From positions 62,001 through 126,000 of the forward strand of contig NZ_SADR02000020.1 in assembly GCF_004010325.2 (NCBI RefSeq): 64,000 nucleotides of DNA, in the 5' to 3' direction. This DNA is from Mesorhizobium sp. M00.F.Ca.ET.216.01.1.1 (GTDB taxonomy: Bacteria > Pseudomonadota > Alphaproteobacteria > Rhizobiales > Rhizobiaceae). Both the position numbers and the translations under genes were made by a program. Shown here piece by piece: positions 15,983 through 24,911 of this stretch (position 1 is the first letter of the stretch; each line of letters starts with the position of its first letter). A model generated the notes under the pieces. The model did no database searches and had not been told where the DNA came from. It saw only the letters and a list, made by a program, of their open reading frames with translations.

Positions 15983-16574
15983 CGATGGCTCCGAGGCTGC
16001 GGAGTTCGGCCAGCACCGGCAAAAGCGGCAGGCCGACAATGGTAAAATAGTCGCCCTCTATTCTTTCGAACAACTGGATACCCTCGCCTTCGATCTGGTA
16101 GGCGCCGACGCTGGACAATGCCTTGGCACCGACACGCGCCAGATGGCGGCCGATGAAGGCCGGATCGAGCTTGCGCATGGTCAGGCTGGCCACGCCGACA
16201 TGCCGCCACAGAACCGCGCCGTCTCGGGCCAGAACGACGGCGCTGTTGAGCTGGTGGGTCTTTCCCGACAGCGTCAGCAGGTGACGGCGCGCGCCTTCCA
16301 TATCGGCAGGCTTGTGGAAGACCTCGTCGCCGAGCGACAGCGTCTGGTCGCAGCCGAGCACGAGGGCGCCGGGCTTTCGTTCGCTGACCTCGGTGGCCTT
16401 GGCTTCGGCGAGGATCAGGGCGACATCCTCCGGCGACACGCCGCTGTCCTGCAACGGTGCCTCGAGCGCGCGTTCATCGACCGCGGCAGGAACCGCCTCG
16501 ACCGCGACGCCGGCATTGACAAGCAGCGTCTTGCGGAACGGACTGCCCGAGGCAAGGATGATTTTTTCGGCCAT
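15975..16574 (-). CDS. Maf-like nucleotide pyrophosphatase
   Basis: 199 residues. Maf/Ham1-type fold: N-terminal IILASGSPFRKTLLVNAG, the conserved LGCDQTLSLGDEVFHKPADMEGAR and QIEGEGIQLFERIEGDYFTIVGLPL. Maf proteins hydrolyse non-canonical or modified nucleoside triphosphates; the substrate class (dTTP/UTP versus m7GTP) cannot be fixed by eye. First gene of the run with aroE, coaE and dnaQ. Confidence 0.92.
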   Translation of the reverse strand: MAEKIILASGSPFRKTLLVNAGVAVEAVPAAVDERALEAPLQDSGVSPEDVALILAEAKATEVSERKPGALVLGCDQTLSLGDEVFHKPADMEGARRHLLTLSGKTHQLNSAVVLARDGAVLWRHVGVASLTMRKLDPAFIGRHLARVGAKALSSVGAYQIEGEGIQLFERIEGDYFTIVGLPLLPVLAELRSLGAIDG

Positions 16575-16605
16575 GATTTTCGCGCCTTGATTTTGGCACA
16601 CGCCC

Positions 16606-16754
16606 AGGGCGTGTCGAGATTCAGGTCAGGCCGAGCCGAGAATGGTGGGTTCCGAGAACCGGAACGGAGCGGACATTTGGGTCCGTGAGTACCGGAAGCG
16701 CAGGGAACCGCCGTTCGCAGGCCGGCATCACCTGAATATCAACACGCCCTAGCG
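16606..16754. repeat. Long inverted-repeat intergenic element between maf and ppsR
   Basis: The ends are complementary: CAGGGCGTGTCGAGATTCAGGT at about 16608 is matched by ACCTGAATATCAACACGCCCTAG near 16731, with two mismatches. About 100 bases lie between, themselves containing GGTTCCGAGAACCGGAAC. A partial copy of one arm (GACCTGGATCTCAACACGCC) occurs near 30880. It looks like a miniature palindromic element; the right arm reaches the end of ppsR and could serve as its terminator structure. Confidence 0.65.
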
Positions 16755-17570
16755 TGTCTTGCCGCGCAGGGCAACGATCGCCGCCGCCGTTTCCTCGATC
16801 GAACGGCGGCTGACATCGATCATCGGCCAGCCGTGCCGGGTGCAGATCTGACGGGCATAGGCAAGCTCTTCGGCGATCGCGGCGCGGTCGACATAGTCGG
16901 TCGGCTCATAGGCGCTGGTGTTGCCGAGGATGCGGTTCTGGCGGACCTGCGAGATGCGTTCGGCGGTGGCGACCAGGCCGACGATCAACGGCCTCCTGGC
17001 GTTGACCAGGCTTTCCGGCACCGGCACGCCGAGCACGATCGGGATGTTGGCGGTCTTGATGCCACGGTTGGCGAGATAGATGCTCGTCGGCGTCTTCGAG
17101 GTGCGCGAGATGCCGATAAGCACGATGTCGGCATCGTCCATGTTGGCCGGCAGCTGGCCGTCATCATGCTCCATGGTGAAGTTGAGCGCATCGATGCGGC
17201 GAAAATATTCGGCGTCGAGAACATGCTGGGCGCCGACGCGGCGGCCGGCCGGCGTGCCGAGATAGGACTGGAACACGGTCAGCACCGGCTCCAGCACGGA
17301 GACGCAAGGCAGGCCCATGGCAGCGCAGCGCTCGTCGATGCCGCGGGCGAGCTTCTGGTCGACGACGGTGTAGAGAATGATGCCCGGCTCCTCCTCGATG
17401 TCCTCGAACACTTTCGTCACCTGCTTTTCAGTGCGGATGAGCGGATAGATATGCTCGATGGCGCGTGCATCCTTGTACTGCGCTGAGGCGGCGCGGCCGG
17501 CAGCCAGCAGCGTTTCGCCGGTGGCGTCGGAAATCAGGTGAAGGTGAAAGAAGCTCTGGGGTTTGTTCAC
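16749..17570 (-). CDS. PpsR: pyruvate,phosphate dikinase regulatory protein (DUF299 kinase/pyrophosphorylase)
   Basis: Bifunctional serine/threonine kinase and phosphorylase family that switches PPDK or PEP synthase. 273 residues, starting at a GTG (NKPQSFFHLHLISDATGETL). The family's P-loop-like motif IGISRTSKTPTSIYLANRG is clear, as is VGLVATAERISQVRQNRI. The frame stays open far upstream through oriC and hemE antisense; that extension does not look like protein. Its neighbour across the gap is hemE, the arrangement in which alphaproteobacterial origins are found. Confidence 0.92.
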   Translation of the reverse strand: MNKPQSFFHLHLISDATGETLLAAGRAASAQYKDARAIEHIYPLIRTEKQVTKVFEDIEEEPGIILYTVVDQKLARGIDERCAAMGLPCVSVLEPVLTVFQSYLGTPAGRRVGAQHVLDAEYFRRIDALNFTMEHDDGQLPANMDDADIVLIGISRTSKTPTSIYLANRGIKTANIPIVLGVPVPESLVNARRPLIVGLVATAERISQVRQNRILGNTSAYEPTDYVDRAAIAEELAYARQICTRHGWPMIDVSRRSIEETAAAIVALRGKTR

Positions 17571-17972
17571 AGGGTTCCGTTCCAGGCTGTGGGCCGATGT
17601 GGATAAGGCCGGAGGGAGAAATCCGCCAGCCGGGCGGACTGTATCAGATGCCAGTTTGTCCACAATTCGATGTGCTGTCAGCTTCGTCGGGCGGCTGGGG
17701 ACAAATCCGGGGACGGGTATTTCCACCCTTGCCCCATCCACAGGGCGGTTTTCATTGCACCGGCGGCAAGCCATTGACTCCTGTCGGAAATTCTCGACTT
17801 TCCACAGAGCCCTCCAATCCCGGCTGAGAAGCACGCGACAATATGCTGGCTGGCCTTTGTCAGGGCAAAGCTGGACAGGTGACAACCACCAGTACCAACA
17901 GACTCTTAGAATCAGAAGATTCTTTAGAAATAGATATTTGATTATAGAGAAGGCCGGAGAGGCGAGCGCTGA
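17571..17972. other. oriC: Probable chromosomal replication origin (oriC)
   Basis: The gap between ppsR and hemE, the location of oriC in Caulobacter and other alphaproteobacteria. A perfect DnaA box TTATCCACA lies on the minus strand at 17598-17606, and TTGTCCACA at 17656-17664. Weaker boxes are CCATCCACA at 17734-17742, CTTTCCACA at 17798-17806 and TTGTTCACA at 17563-17571. An AT-rich stretch (about 17895-17950) may be the unwinding element. It contains three GANTC (CcrM methylation) sites at 17901, 17909 and 17918; a fourth lies at 17776. Flanking genes read away on both sides. Confidence 0.8.
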
Positions 17973-19004
17973 ATGCCTGAAAATCGCATCATGCTGGACG
18001 TGTTGAGAGGCAGGGCAACGTTTCCGCCGCCGCTCTGGATGATGCGCCAGGCCGGCCGCTATCTGCCGGAATATCGGGAGACGCGCAGGCGAGCCGGATC
18101 GTTCCTCGATCTTTGCTACGATCCCGACCTTGCCGTGGAAGTGACGCTGCAGCCGATCGAGCGCTTTGGCTTTGACGCATCGATCCTGTTTTCCGATATC
18201 CTTGTCGTGCCGCATGCGCTTGGCCGTGAAGTCCGCTTCGAGGAAGGACGCGGGCCAGTGCTGACGCCGATCACGGCTGCCGAAATAGCGGCTCTCGAGG
18301 TCGAAACGTTTCACGTGAATCTCGAACCGGTCTACGAGACGGTGAGGCGATTGCGGAGAAAACTGCCTGATGAAACGACGCTGATCGGTTTCTGCGGCGC
18401 GCCGTGGACGGTGGCCACCTACATGATCGCCGGACATGGCACGCCGGACCAGGCGCCGGCGCGGCTCTTTGCCTATCGCGAGCCGGCAGCTTTTTCGCGA
18501 TTGCTTGAAGTGCTCGCCGATCACTCCGCGGCCTATCTCATCGGCCAGATCGAGGCCGGCGCCGATGTGGTGCAGATTTTCGATTCCTGGTCCGGCGTAC
18601 TCGACGAGGCGTCTTTCGATTTGTTCTGCGTTCGCCCGGTGGCGGAGATCGTCAAAAAGGTGAGGGCCGTTCATCCGGATGTTCCAATCATCAGCTTTCC
18701 GAAGGGCGCCGGTGCCCACTACCAGAGCTATCGCCAGAAGACCGGCGTGACGGGGCTCGGGCTAGACTGGACCGTGCCGCTGACGATGGCGAAGGAACTG
18801 CAGCGCAGCGGGGCCGTGCAGGGCAATCTCGATCCGTTGCGGCTGGTCGCAGGCGGCAAGGCACTTGCCGACGGCGTCGGGGCTATCCTGAAGGCGCTGG
18901 GCGATGGGCCGCTGATCTTCAATCTCGGCCACGGCATCACGCCGGAGACGCCGGTCGCGCATGTCCAGGCGATGGTGAAAATGGTGCGGAGCGCGTCGCG
19001 CTGA
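17973..19004 (+). CDS. hemE: Uroporphyrinogen decarboxylase
   Basis: Decarboxylates uroporphyrinogen III to coproporphyrinogen III in haem synthesis; cytoplasmic, 343 residues. Signature MRQAGRYLPEYRE near the N-terminus with the conserved basic residues, FSDILVVPHALG, and GFCGAPWTVATYMI. The last base of the stop codon is the first base of the hemJ start (TGATG). A parS-like sequence lies inside the gene at 18307. Right-hand neighbour of the predicted oriC. Confidence 0.97.
   Translation: MPENRIMLDVLRGRATFPPPLWMMRQAGRYLPEYRETRRRAGSFLDLCYDPDLAVEVTLQPIERFGFDASILFSDILVVPHALGREVRFEEGRGPVLTPITAAEIAALEVETFHVNLEPVYETVRRLRRKLPDETTLIGFCGAPWTVATYMIAGHGTPDQAPARLFAYREPAAFSRLLEVLADHSAAYLIGQIEAGADVVQIFDSWSGVLDEASFDLFCVRPVAEIVKKVRAVHPDVPIISFPKGAGAHYQSYRQKTGVTGLGLDWTVPLTMAKELQRSGAVQGNLDPLRLVAGGKALADGVGAILKALGDGPLIFNLGHGITPETPVAHVQAMVKMVRSASR
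18307..18322. promoter_or_regulatory. parS-like site inside hemE
   Basis: CGTTTCACGTGAATCT matches 13 of 16 positions of the ParB-binding consensus TGTTTCACGTGAAACA and keeps the full TTTCACGTGAA core. It lies in coding sequence about 10 kb from parB. Confidence 0.5.
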
Positions 19005-19540
19005 TGGCTGGGACAGACAATACCGACGGTGGAGCCATCGCAATGCGGCGGGCGGCGATCTCCATCGTCATTTTCTTCGTCCTGGCCGGGCTTCTGTTCC
19101 TGTTCGGGCCGGACGATTTCTATCCGTGGGCAAAGGCCATCCATGTGATAGCCGTCATCTCGTGGATGGCTGGCATGCTCTATCTGCCGCGGCTGCTGGT
19201 CTATCATGCCGACGCGGAGAGGGGGTCCGTCCAGTCGGAAACCTTCAAGGTGATGGAGCGACGCCTGTTGCGGGGCATCATCAACCCGGCCATGGTCATC
19301 ACTTGGGTATTCGGCCTCTGGCTCGCCTGGAAAGGCTTTGGTTTTCAGGGCGGCTGGCTGCATGCCAAGATCGCGGCGGTGCTTTGCCTCTCCGCAGTTC
19401 ATGGCTATTTGGCCGGGGCCGTGCGCAAGTTTTCCGAAGACCGCAACGAAAAAGCGGCAAGGCACTGGCGGATCGTCAACGAGATCCCCACATTGTTGAT
19501 GATCGTCATCGTCGTCCTGGTCATCGTCAAGCCTTTCTGA
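19004..19540 (+). CDS. hemJ: Protoporphyrinogen IX oxidase HemJ
   Basis: Inner-membrane enzyme of the penultimate haem step in bacteria lacking HemG/HemY. 178 residues with four to five transmembrane helices. The conserved histidine region AIHVIAVISWMAGMLYLPRLLVYH, the arginine-rich VMERRLLRGIINPAM and the lysine/histidine loop GGWLHAKIAAVL are typical. Directly coupled to hemE by a one-base stop-start overlap, so both haem steps are co-translated. Confidence 0.94.
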   Translation: MAGTDNTDGGAIAMRRAAISIVIFFVLAGLLFLFGPDDFYPWAKAIHVIAVISWMAGMLYLPRLLVYHADAERGSVQSETFKVMERRLLRGIINPAMVITWVFGLWLAWKGFGFQGGWLHAKIAAVLCLSAVHGYLAGAVRKFSEDRNEKAARHWRIVNEIPTLLMIVIVVLVIVKPF

Positions 19541-19703
19541 GGCCCCGATGACCCGCAAAAGGCGGCTTGCTCTTTCGATAGACCGACGATAAAAGACGGA
19601 TCTTCCTTTCCGTCATGCGCCGCCCCCATTCATCGCTTCGGCCGCGCCCGGCATTTGTCGCATCCCGCCGATATTTTTCCCAAAGCTGATTCAGAGCCCG
19701 CCT

Positions 19704-20972
<1,269 letters not shown>

Positions 20973-21004
20973 GGCGGGCTGGGGCGGGCCCGGAAGTAAC
21001 CATC

Positions 21005-21175
21005 GGCGCTGCCCCTCATCCGCCTGCCGGCACCTTCTCCCCGTTCACGGGGAGAAGCCCGCTGGCGCCGCAGCCTCGGCATTGATCCTGCAAAGCAGGT
21101 AGTTGGCGAAATCTTCAGCGAAAGCGTCTTTACGGGGACAAATGCCCGGCAGGGCAATGAGGGCAGCGCCAACGC
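21005..21175. repeat. REP-type palindromic element (GCTGCCCCTCATC family, copy 1)
   Basis: Starts GGCGCTGCCCCTCATCCGCCTGCCGGCACCTTCTCCCC and ends CGGGGACAAATGCCCGGCAGGGCAATGAGGGCAGCGCC, so the outer arms are inverted complements. An inner hairpin TTCTCCCCGTTCACGGGGAGAA is included. It sits between the convergent rho and yyaL genes. Related copies are at about 29329, 29654, 34740, 36399 and 38301. In this position it may serve as a bidirectional transcript end. Confidence 0.75.
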
Positions 21176-21208
21176 TAATCTAAGACCTGAAACGGATTGC
21201 CTGTCCGT

Positions 21209-23227
21209 CTACTGCCGCCGCAGAACCCGCTCGAGCTCTTCGGGGCTGGTTATCACCGGCAGGCAGACCTGCCCGGTGCAAAGCCATGCGCCGGGCTTGT
21301 CGGTTGGCGGCAAAACGCCGCCTGGCAACATCGGCAGGTTTGTTGCCGAGCCGACCGGCACGACATTATCGATCCGGCGCGGGTCAGGGTTTCGATTCGC
21401 TACCGGAACAAGCACTGGGTCTTCCGGTTTGTCCACGACCACCAGCTTCAATGGCTCGATCGCCAAGGCACAGGCGTTGATGATGCCCGCTTGGCCATAG
21501 GCCTGGTGTGCCGCCCTTCCGGCGGCGTGTTCGGCAACTTTCCAGGCCTTTTCCTGCAGATCGAGATTGCCGGCAAGAGAAGCCAGCCGAACCATGGCCC
21601 CGATGATCTGGCCAGTGGCTGAGGGAATGGCCTCGTCGACGTCGCCCCGGATGCGGATCGGCACGTCGCTGCAGTCCGACGCGGTCAGATAGTAGCCGGT
21701 GTTTTCGCTATCCTGATGCCACCGGTCGAGCTGTGCGATGAATTGGCCGGCCAGTTCGGCGTAGCGCGACATGCCGGTTGCCTCGAACAGCGAGATCGCA
21801 GCGTTGGCCATGGCGGCATAGTCGCTCGACAGTGCAGGAAACAGCCTCTTTTCGCCCAGGATCGAATGCGGCAAGCGATTGTCGCGACCGGCCGTGGCAA
21901 TGAAAGCAAAGGCTTGTTCGGCCGCCTCGATCCAGTCGATCCGTTTCAGGGCGCGCCCGGCCTCGGCAAGTGCTGCGATCATCAGGCCGTTCCAGTCGGT
22001 GAGGGTTTTGTCATCACGTGCCGGTCTTACGCGCTGCTCTCTTGCCGCCAGCAATTTTTCTTTCAACGGGACCAGCCGATCCCGATCGGCAACGCTTTGC
22101 CTTTGCTGCTCACCGGTCTGATGGAGGATGGGCTTGCCTTCCCAGCCCGGCGGGGTGGAAAGCGTTAAGTATTTGAAAAACAGAGAGGATTCGTCGCCAA
22201 GAACGGCCTCGATCTCATCCTTGCTCCAGGTGTAGAAGAGGCCCTCCTCGCCGTCGCTGTCGGCGTCGAGGCTCGCAGCGAATGCCTCTCCATCGACGCG
22301 CATCTCACGCAAAAGCCAGTCGATCGTGTCTTCGATTCGTATCCGGAACAAATCGTTGCCGGTTGTCGAATAGGCCCAGTTGCACAGCCGGATGAGCTGG
22401 GCGTTGTCGTAGAGCATCTTTTCGAAATGCGGCACCAGCCATTCGGCATCAGTCGAATAGCGGCTGAGACCGCCGCCAACGTGGTCATAGATTCCGCCAC
22501 GCAGCATTTGCTCGAGGCTGAGCAGAACGGCATCGCGGTGCGATGTGGCGCCGTCGCGCAGCCACGACAACCAGAGCGTCTGCATGAACGGCGCATTGGG
22601 GAATTTTGGCGCACCGCGCAGGCCGCCCAACTCCCTGTCGATCATGCCATCGATGCCGTTGGCGAGGTTTGCCAGCGCATCGCGGTCGAGCGCAGCCTTG
22701 CCATGGGTGCCCGCCAGCCGCGCCTCGACATGTGTGGTCAAACCGTCGGCGCTCTGGCCGAGGCTTTGTCTCTTCTCCCGCCAGGCCTTGTCGACCGCCT
22801 CCAGCACCTGGACGAAACCGGGGCGGCCGTAGCGGGCCTCGTGCGGAAAATAGGTGCCGCCCCAGAAAGGCTTGCCGTCCGGCGTCAGGAACATGGTCAG
22901 CGGCCAGCCGCCCTGCTCGCCCATCGAGGACAACGCCGCCATGTAGATCTGGTCGATGTCCGGGCGCTCTTCGCGATCGACCTTGATATTGACGAAGAGA
23001 CGGTTCATGACGGCGGCGACATCGTGGTTTTCGAAGCTCTCGTGTGCCATGACATGGCACCAGTGACAGGCGGCGTAGCCGACCGAGAGCAGGATCGGAC
23101 GCTGCAGCGTCTGTGCTTCGGCCAGGGCGGCAGGCGACCACGCACGCCAGTGCACCGGATTGCCGCTATGCTGCTGCAAATAGGGGCTGGCTTCTTCGGC
23201 AAGCAAATTGCGCGGAGGCAAGGTCAC
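21209..23227 (-). CDS. YyaL-type thioredoxin-fold and six-hairpin glycosidase-like protein (DUF255)
   Basis: 672 residues. The N-terminal DUF255 thioredoxin-like domain (residues about 5-165) contains SPYLQQHSGNPVHWRAW and the CxxC motif GYAACHWCHVMAHESFEN. The rest is an all-helical (alpha/alpha)6 region: GMIDRELGGLRGAPKFPNAP, GGIYDHVGGGLSRYSTDAEWLVPHFEKMLYDNAQL and KTLTDWNGLMIAAL. The family is universal-like (spermatogenesis-associated protein 20 homologues) but its reaction is unknown. It converges with rho. Confidence 0.92.
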   Translation of the reverse strand: MTLPPRNLLAEEASPYLQQHSGNPVHWRAWSPAALAEAQTLQRPILLSVGYAACHWCHVMAHESFENHDVAAVMNRLFVNIKVDREERPDIDQIYMAALSSMGEQGGWPLTMFLTPDGKPFWGGTYFPHEARYGRPGFVQVLEAVDKAWREKRQSLGQSADGLTTHVEARLAGTHGKAALDRDALANLANGIDGMIDRELGGLRGAPKFPNAPFMQTLWLSWLRDGATSHRDAVLLSLEQMLRGGIYDHVGGGLSRYSTDAEWLVPHFEKMLYDNAQLIRLCNWAYSTTGNDLFRIRIEDTIDWLLREMRVDGEAFAASLDADSDGEEGLFYTWSKDEIEAVLGDESSLFFKYLTLSTPPGWEGKPILHQTGEQQRQSVADRDRLVPLKEKLLAAREQRVRPARDDKTLTDWNGLMIAALAEAGRALKRIDWIEAAEQAFAFIATAGRDNRLPHSILGEKRLFPALSSDYAAMANAAISLFEATGMSRYAELAGQFIAQLDRWHQDSENTGYYLTASDCSDVPIRIRGDVDEAIPSATGQIIGAMVRLASLAGNLDLQEKAWKVAEHAAGRAAHQAYGQAGIINACALAIEPLKLVVVDKPEDPVLVPVANRNPDPRRIDNVVPVGSATNLPMLPGGVLPPTDKPGAWLCTGQVCLPVITSPEELERVLRRQ

Positions 23228-23290
23228 GGTAAGCGGCTCCGTTAAAACGAGATAGAACAGGCGAAGCTAGAGCATTCGGCAGAGCGGGCA

Positions 23291-24625
23291 ATGCTATTCA
23301 GTGAATCCATCGTTGCGCTTTCCAGCGGGCGCCTGCCGGCCGGCGTTGCCGTTATCCGCATTTCGGGCCGCCAAAGTCGATTCGTGGTCGAAACGATCGC
23401 CGGTTCGACGGTCCCGGACCGCGTCGCGACCTGTCGCAAGTTCAGGGCGCCGGACGGATCGGTGCTCGACAGCGGCCTGGTCGTCTTCTTTGCCGGCCCC
23501 GCCAGCTTTACCGGCGAGGATGTCGCCGAGTTCCATGTCCATGGCGGGCGGGCCGTGGTGGCGAAGATGCTGGAAACGATTGCCGACTTTGACGGCGTCA
23601 GGCATGCGGAGCCGGGCGAATTCACCCGCCGCGCCTTCCTCAACGGCAAGGTCGATCTGGTCGAGACCGAGGCGCTGGCGGACCTGGTCAATGCCGAGAC
23701 GGAAGCGCAGCGGCGCTTTGCGATACGGAACGCCGAAGGCGTGCAGAGCGAACTCTATCTAGGCTGGCGCCGGCGGCTTATCCATGCGCGGGCGATGATC
23801 GAGGCAGAGATCGATTTTGCCGACGAGGACGACGTGCCCGGTTCCGTCGCAGACACGGTCTGGGCGGACGTGCGGGCGATGATCGGCGAGATCGAGCGCC
23901 ATGTCGATGGGTTCCGCGCGGCCGAAATCATCCGCGACGGGTTCGAGGTCGTCATCCTCGGGGCGCCGAATGCCGGGAAGTCGAGCCTGTTCAACGCGCT
24001 GGCGCGACGCGATGCTGCAATCGTCACGGATGAACCCGGCACAACCAGGGATCTGCTCGAAGTGGTGCTGGATCTCAAGGGGTTGCGGGTAAGAGTGGTG
24101 GACACCGCCGGCCTGCGCGAGGGACCCGGGAAGGTGGAGGCGATCGGCATCGAGAAGGCCCGAACGAAAGCACACAGCGCCGACCTGTTGCTGCTGTTGG
24201 AGGATATGCTGGATCCGGCCGCGGTCGGCGCGATGCCGGCCGACATCCCGGCTTTGAGGATCGGGACCAAGTTCGATCTGCTGCAAGGCAAGCCGCAAGC
24301 AGCCTCGCTTGCAGCGCGGTACGATTTTGTGATCTCGACCAGGGACGGAACGGGCCTGGCAGAGCTGCTGGAAGAGATCGGCCGGCGCGCCACCGGTCAG
24401 ATCGGCCAGGTCGGCGATATCCTGCCGTCGCGGCTTCGGCACGTCGAGATCCTCAATGAGACGAGAGGTTTCCTGCTTGCCGCAGCCAAGCAAGACGAGA
24501 GAGGGCAGGAATTGCGGGCGGAGGAACTGCGCTTGGCTGCAGACCGGCTCGGCCGAATCGTCGGCGCCGTCGGCGTCGAGGATATGCTGGACGTCATCTT
24601 CTCGCAGTTCTGCATCGGGAAATGA
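23291..24625 (+). CDS. mnmE: tRNA modification GTPase MnmE
   Basis: With MnmG, installs the 5-carboxymethylaminomethyl group on wobble uridine 34. 444 residues. The N-terminal folate-binding domain has TIVALSS-like SIVALSSGRLPAGVAVIRISG and GGRAVVAKMLE. The embedded G domain has LGAPNAGKSSLFN (G1), DEPGTTRD (G2) and DTAGLRE (G3). It ends with the essential C-terminal CIGK. The mnmG gene follows after a 286-bp gap filled with parS-like sites. Confidence 0.95.
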   Translation: MLFSESIVALSSGRLPAGVAVIRISGRQSRFVVETIAGSTVPDRVATCRKFRAPDGSVLDSGLVVFFAGPASFTGEDVAEFHVHGGRAVVAKMLETIADFDGVRHAEPGEFTRRAFLNGKVDLVETEALADLVNAETEAQRRFAIRNAEGVQSELYLGWRRRLIHARAMIEAEIDFADEDDVPGSVADTVWADVRAMIGEIERHVDGFRAAEIIRDGFEVVILGAPNAGKSSLFNALARRDAAIVTDEPGTTRDLLEVVLDLKGLRVRVVDTAGLREGPGKVEAIGIEKARTKAHSADLLLLLEDMLDPAAVGAMPADIPALRIGTKFDLLQGKPQAASLAARYDFVISTRDGTGLAELLEEIGRRATGQIGQVGDILPSRLRHVEILNETRGFLLAAAKQDERGQELRAEELRLAADRLGRIVGAVGVEDMLDVIFSQFCIGK

Positions 24626-24718
24626 CTCACGTGAAACATTGCGGGGCAGGGTCGGCCTGCGGTGATTCACGTGAAACATGATGTGCTGGTGTCGGAAATT
24701 ATTGTTTCACGTGAAACC
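24623..24718. promoter_or_regulatory. parS: Cluster of three parS-like ParB-binding sites
   Basis: Three copies within 96 bases between mnmE and mnmG: 24623-24638 (14 of 16 match to TGTTTCACGTGAAACA), 24663-24678 (15 of 16) and 24703-24718 (15 of 16). All keep the CACGTGAAAC core. A fourth strong site is in rsmG (26827) and weaker ones lie in hemE and after parB. The cluster lies about 2.7 kb from parA and 7 kb from oriC and is the likely partition centre. Confidence 0.85.
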
Positions 24719-24911
24719 AATCGTCGGACAGTCGCTTCAGTTCTCGCTCTCCGGGCGTTGGAGGGGCAGCGCCGATATCGATAGGCGGTCACCTCCACAA
24801 GAGGTCGACATCAATAGTATTAACGGGGCGACTATCCTGCCACGTGTCCCTGTTCTTGACAGCGGATGCTGACGGGCACATGTGTCGGCGGATTGAACTT
24901 GGGATAACAGA

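Noticed and set aside
17571..18719. Upstream extension of the ppsR frame through oriC and hemE
   Set aside because: The extension is antisense to hemE and lacks any family-like sequence; PpsR similarity begins at the GTG at 17570.
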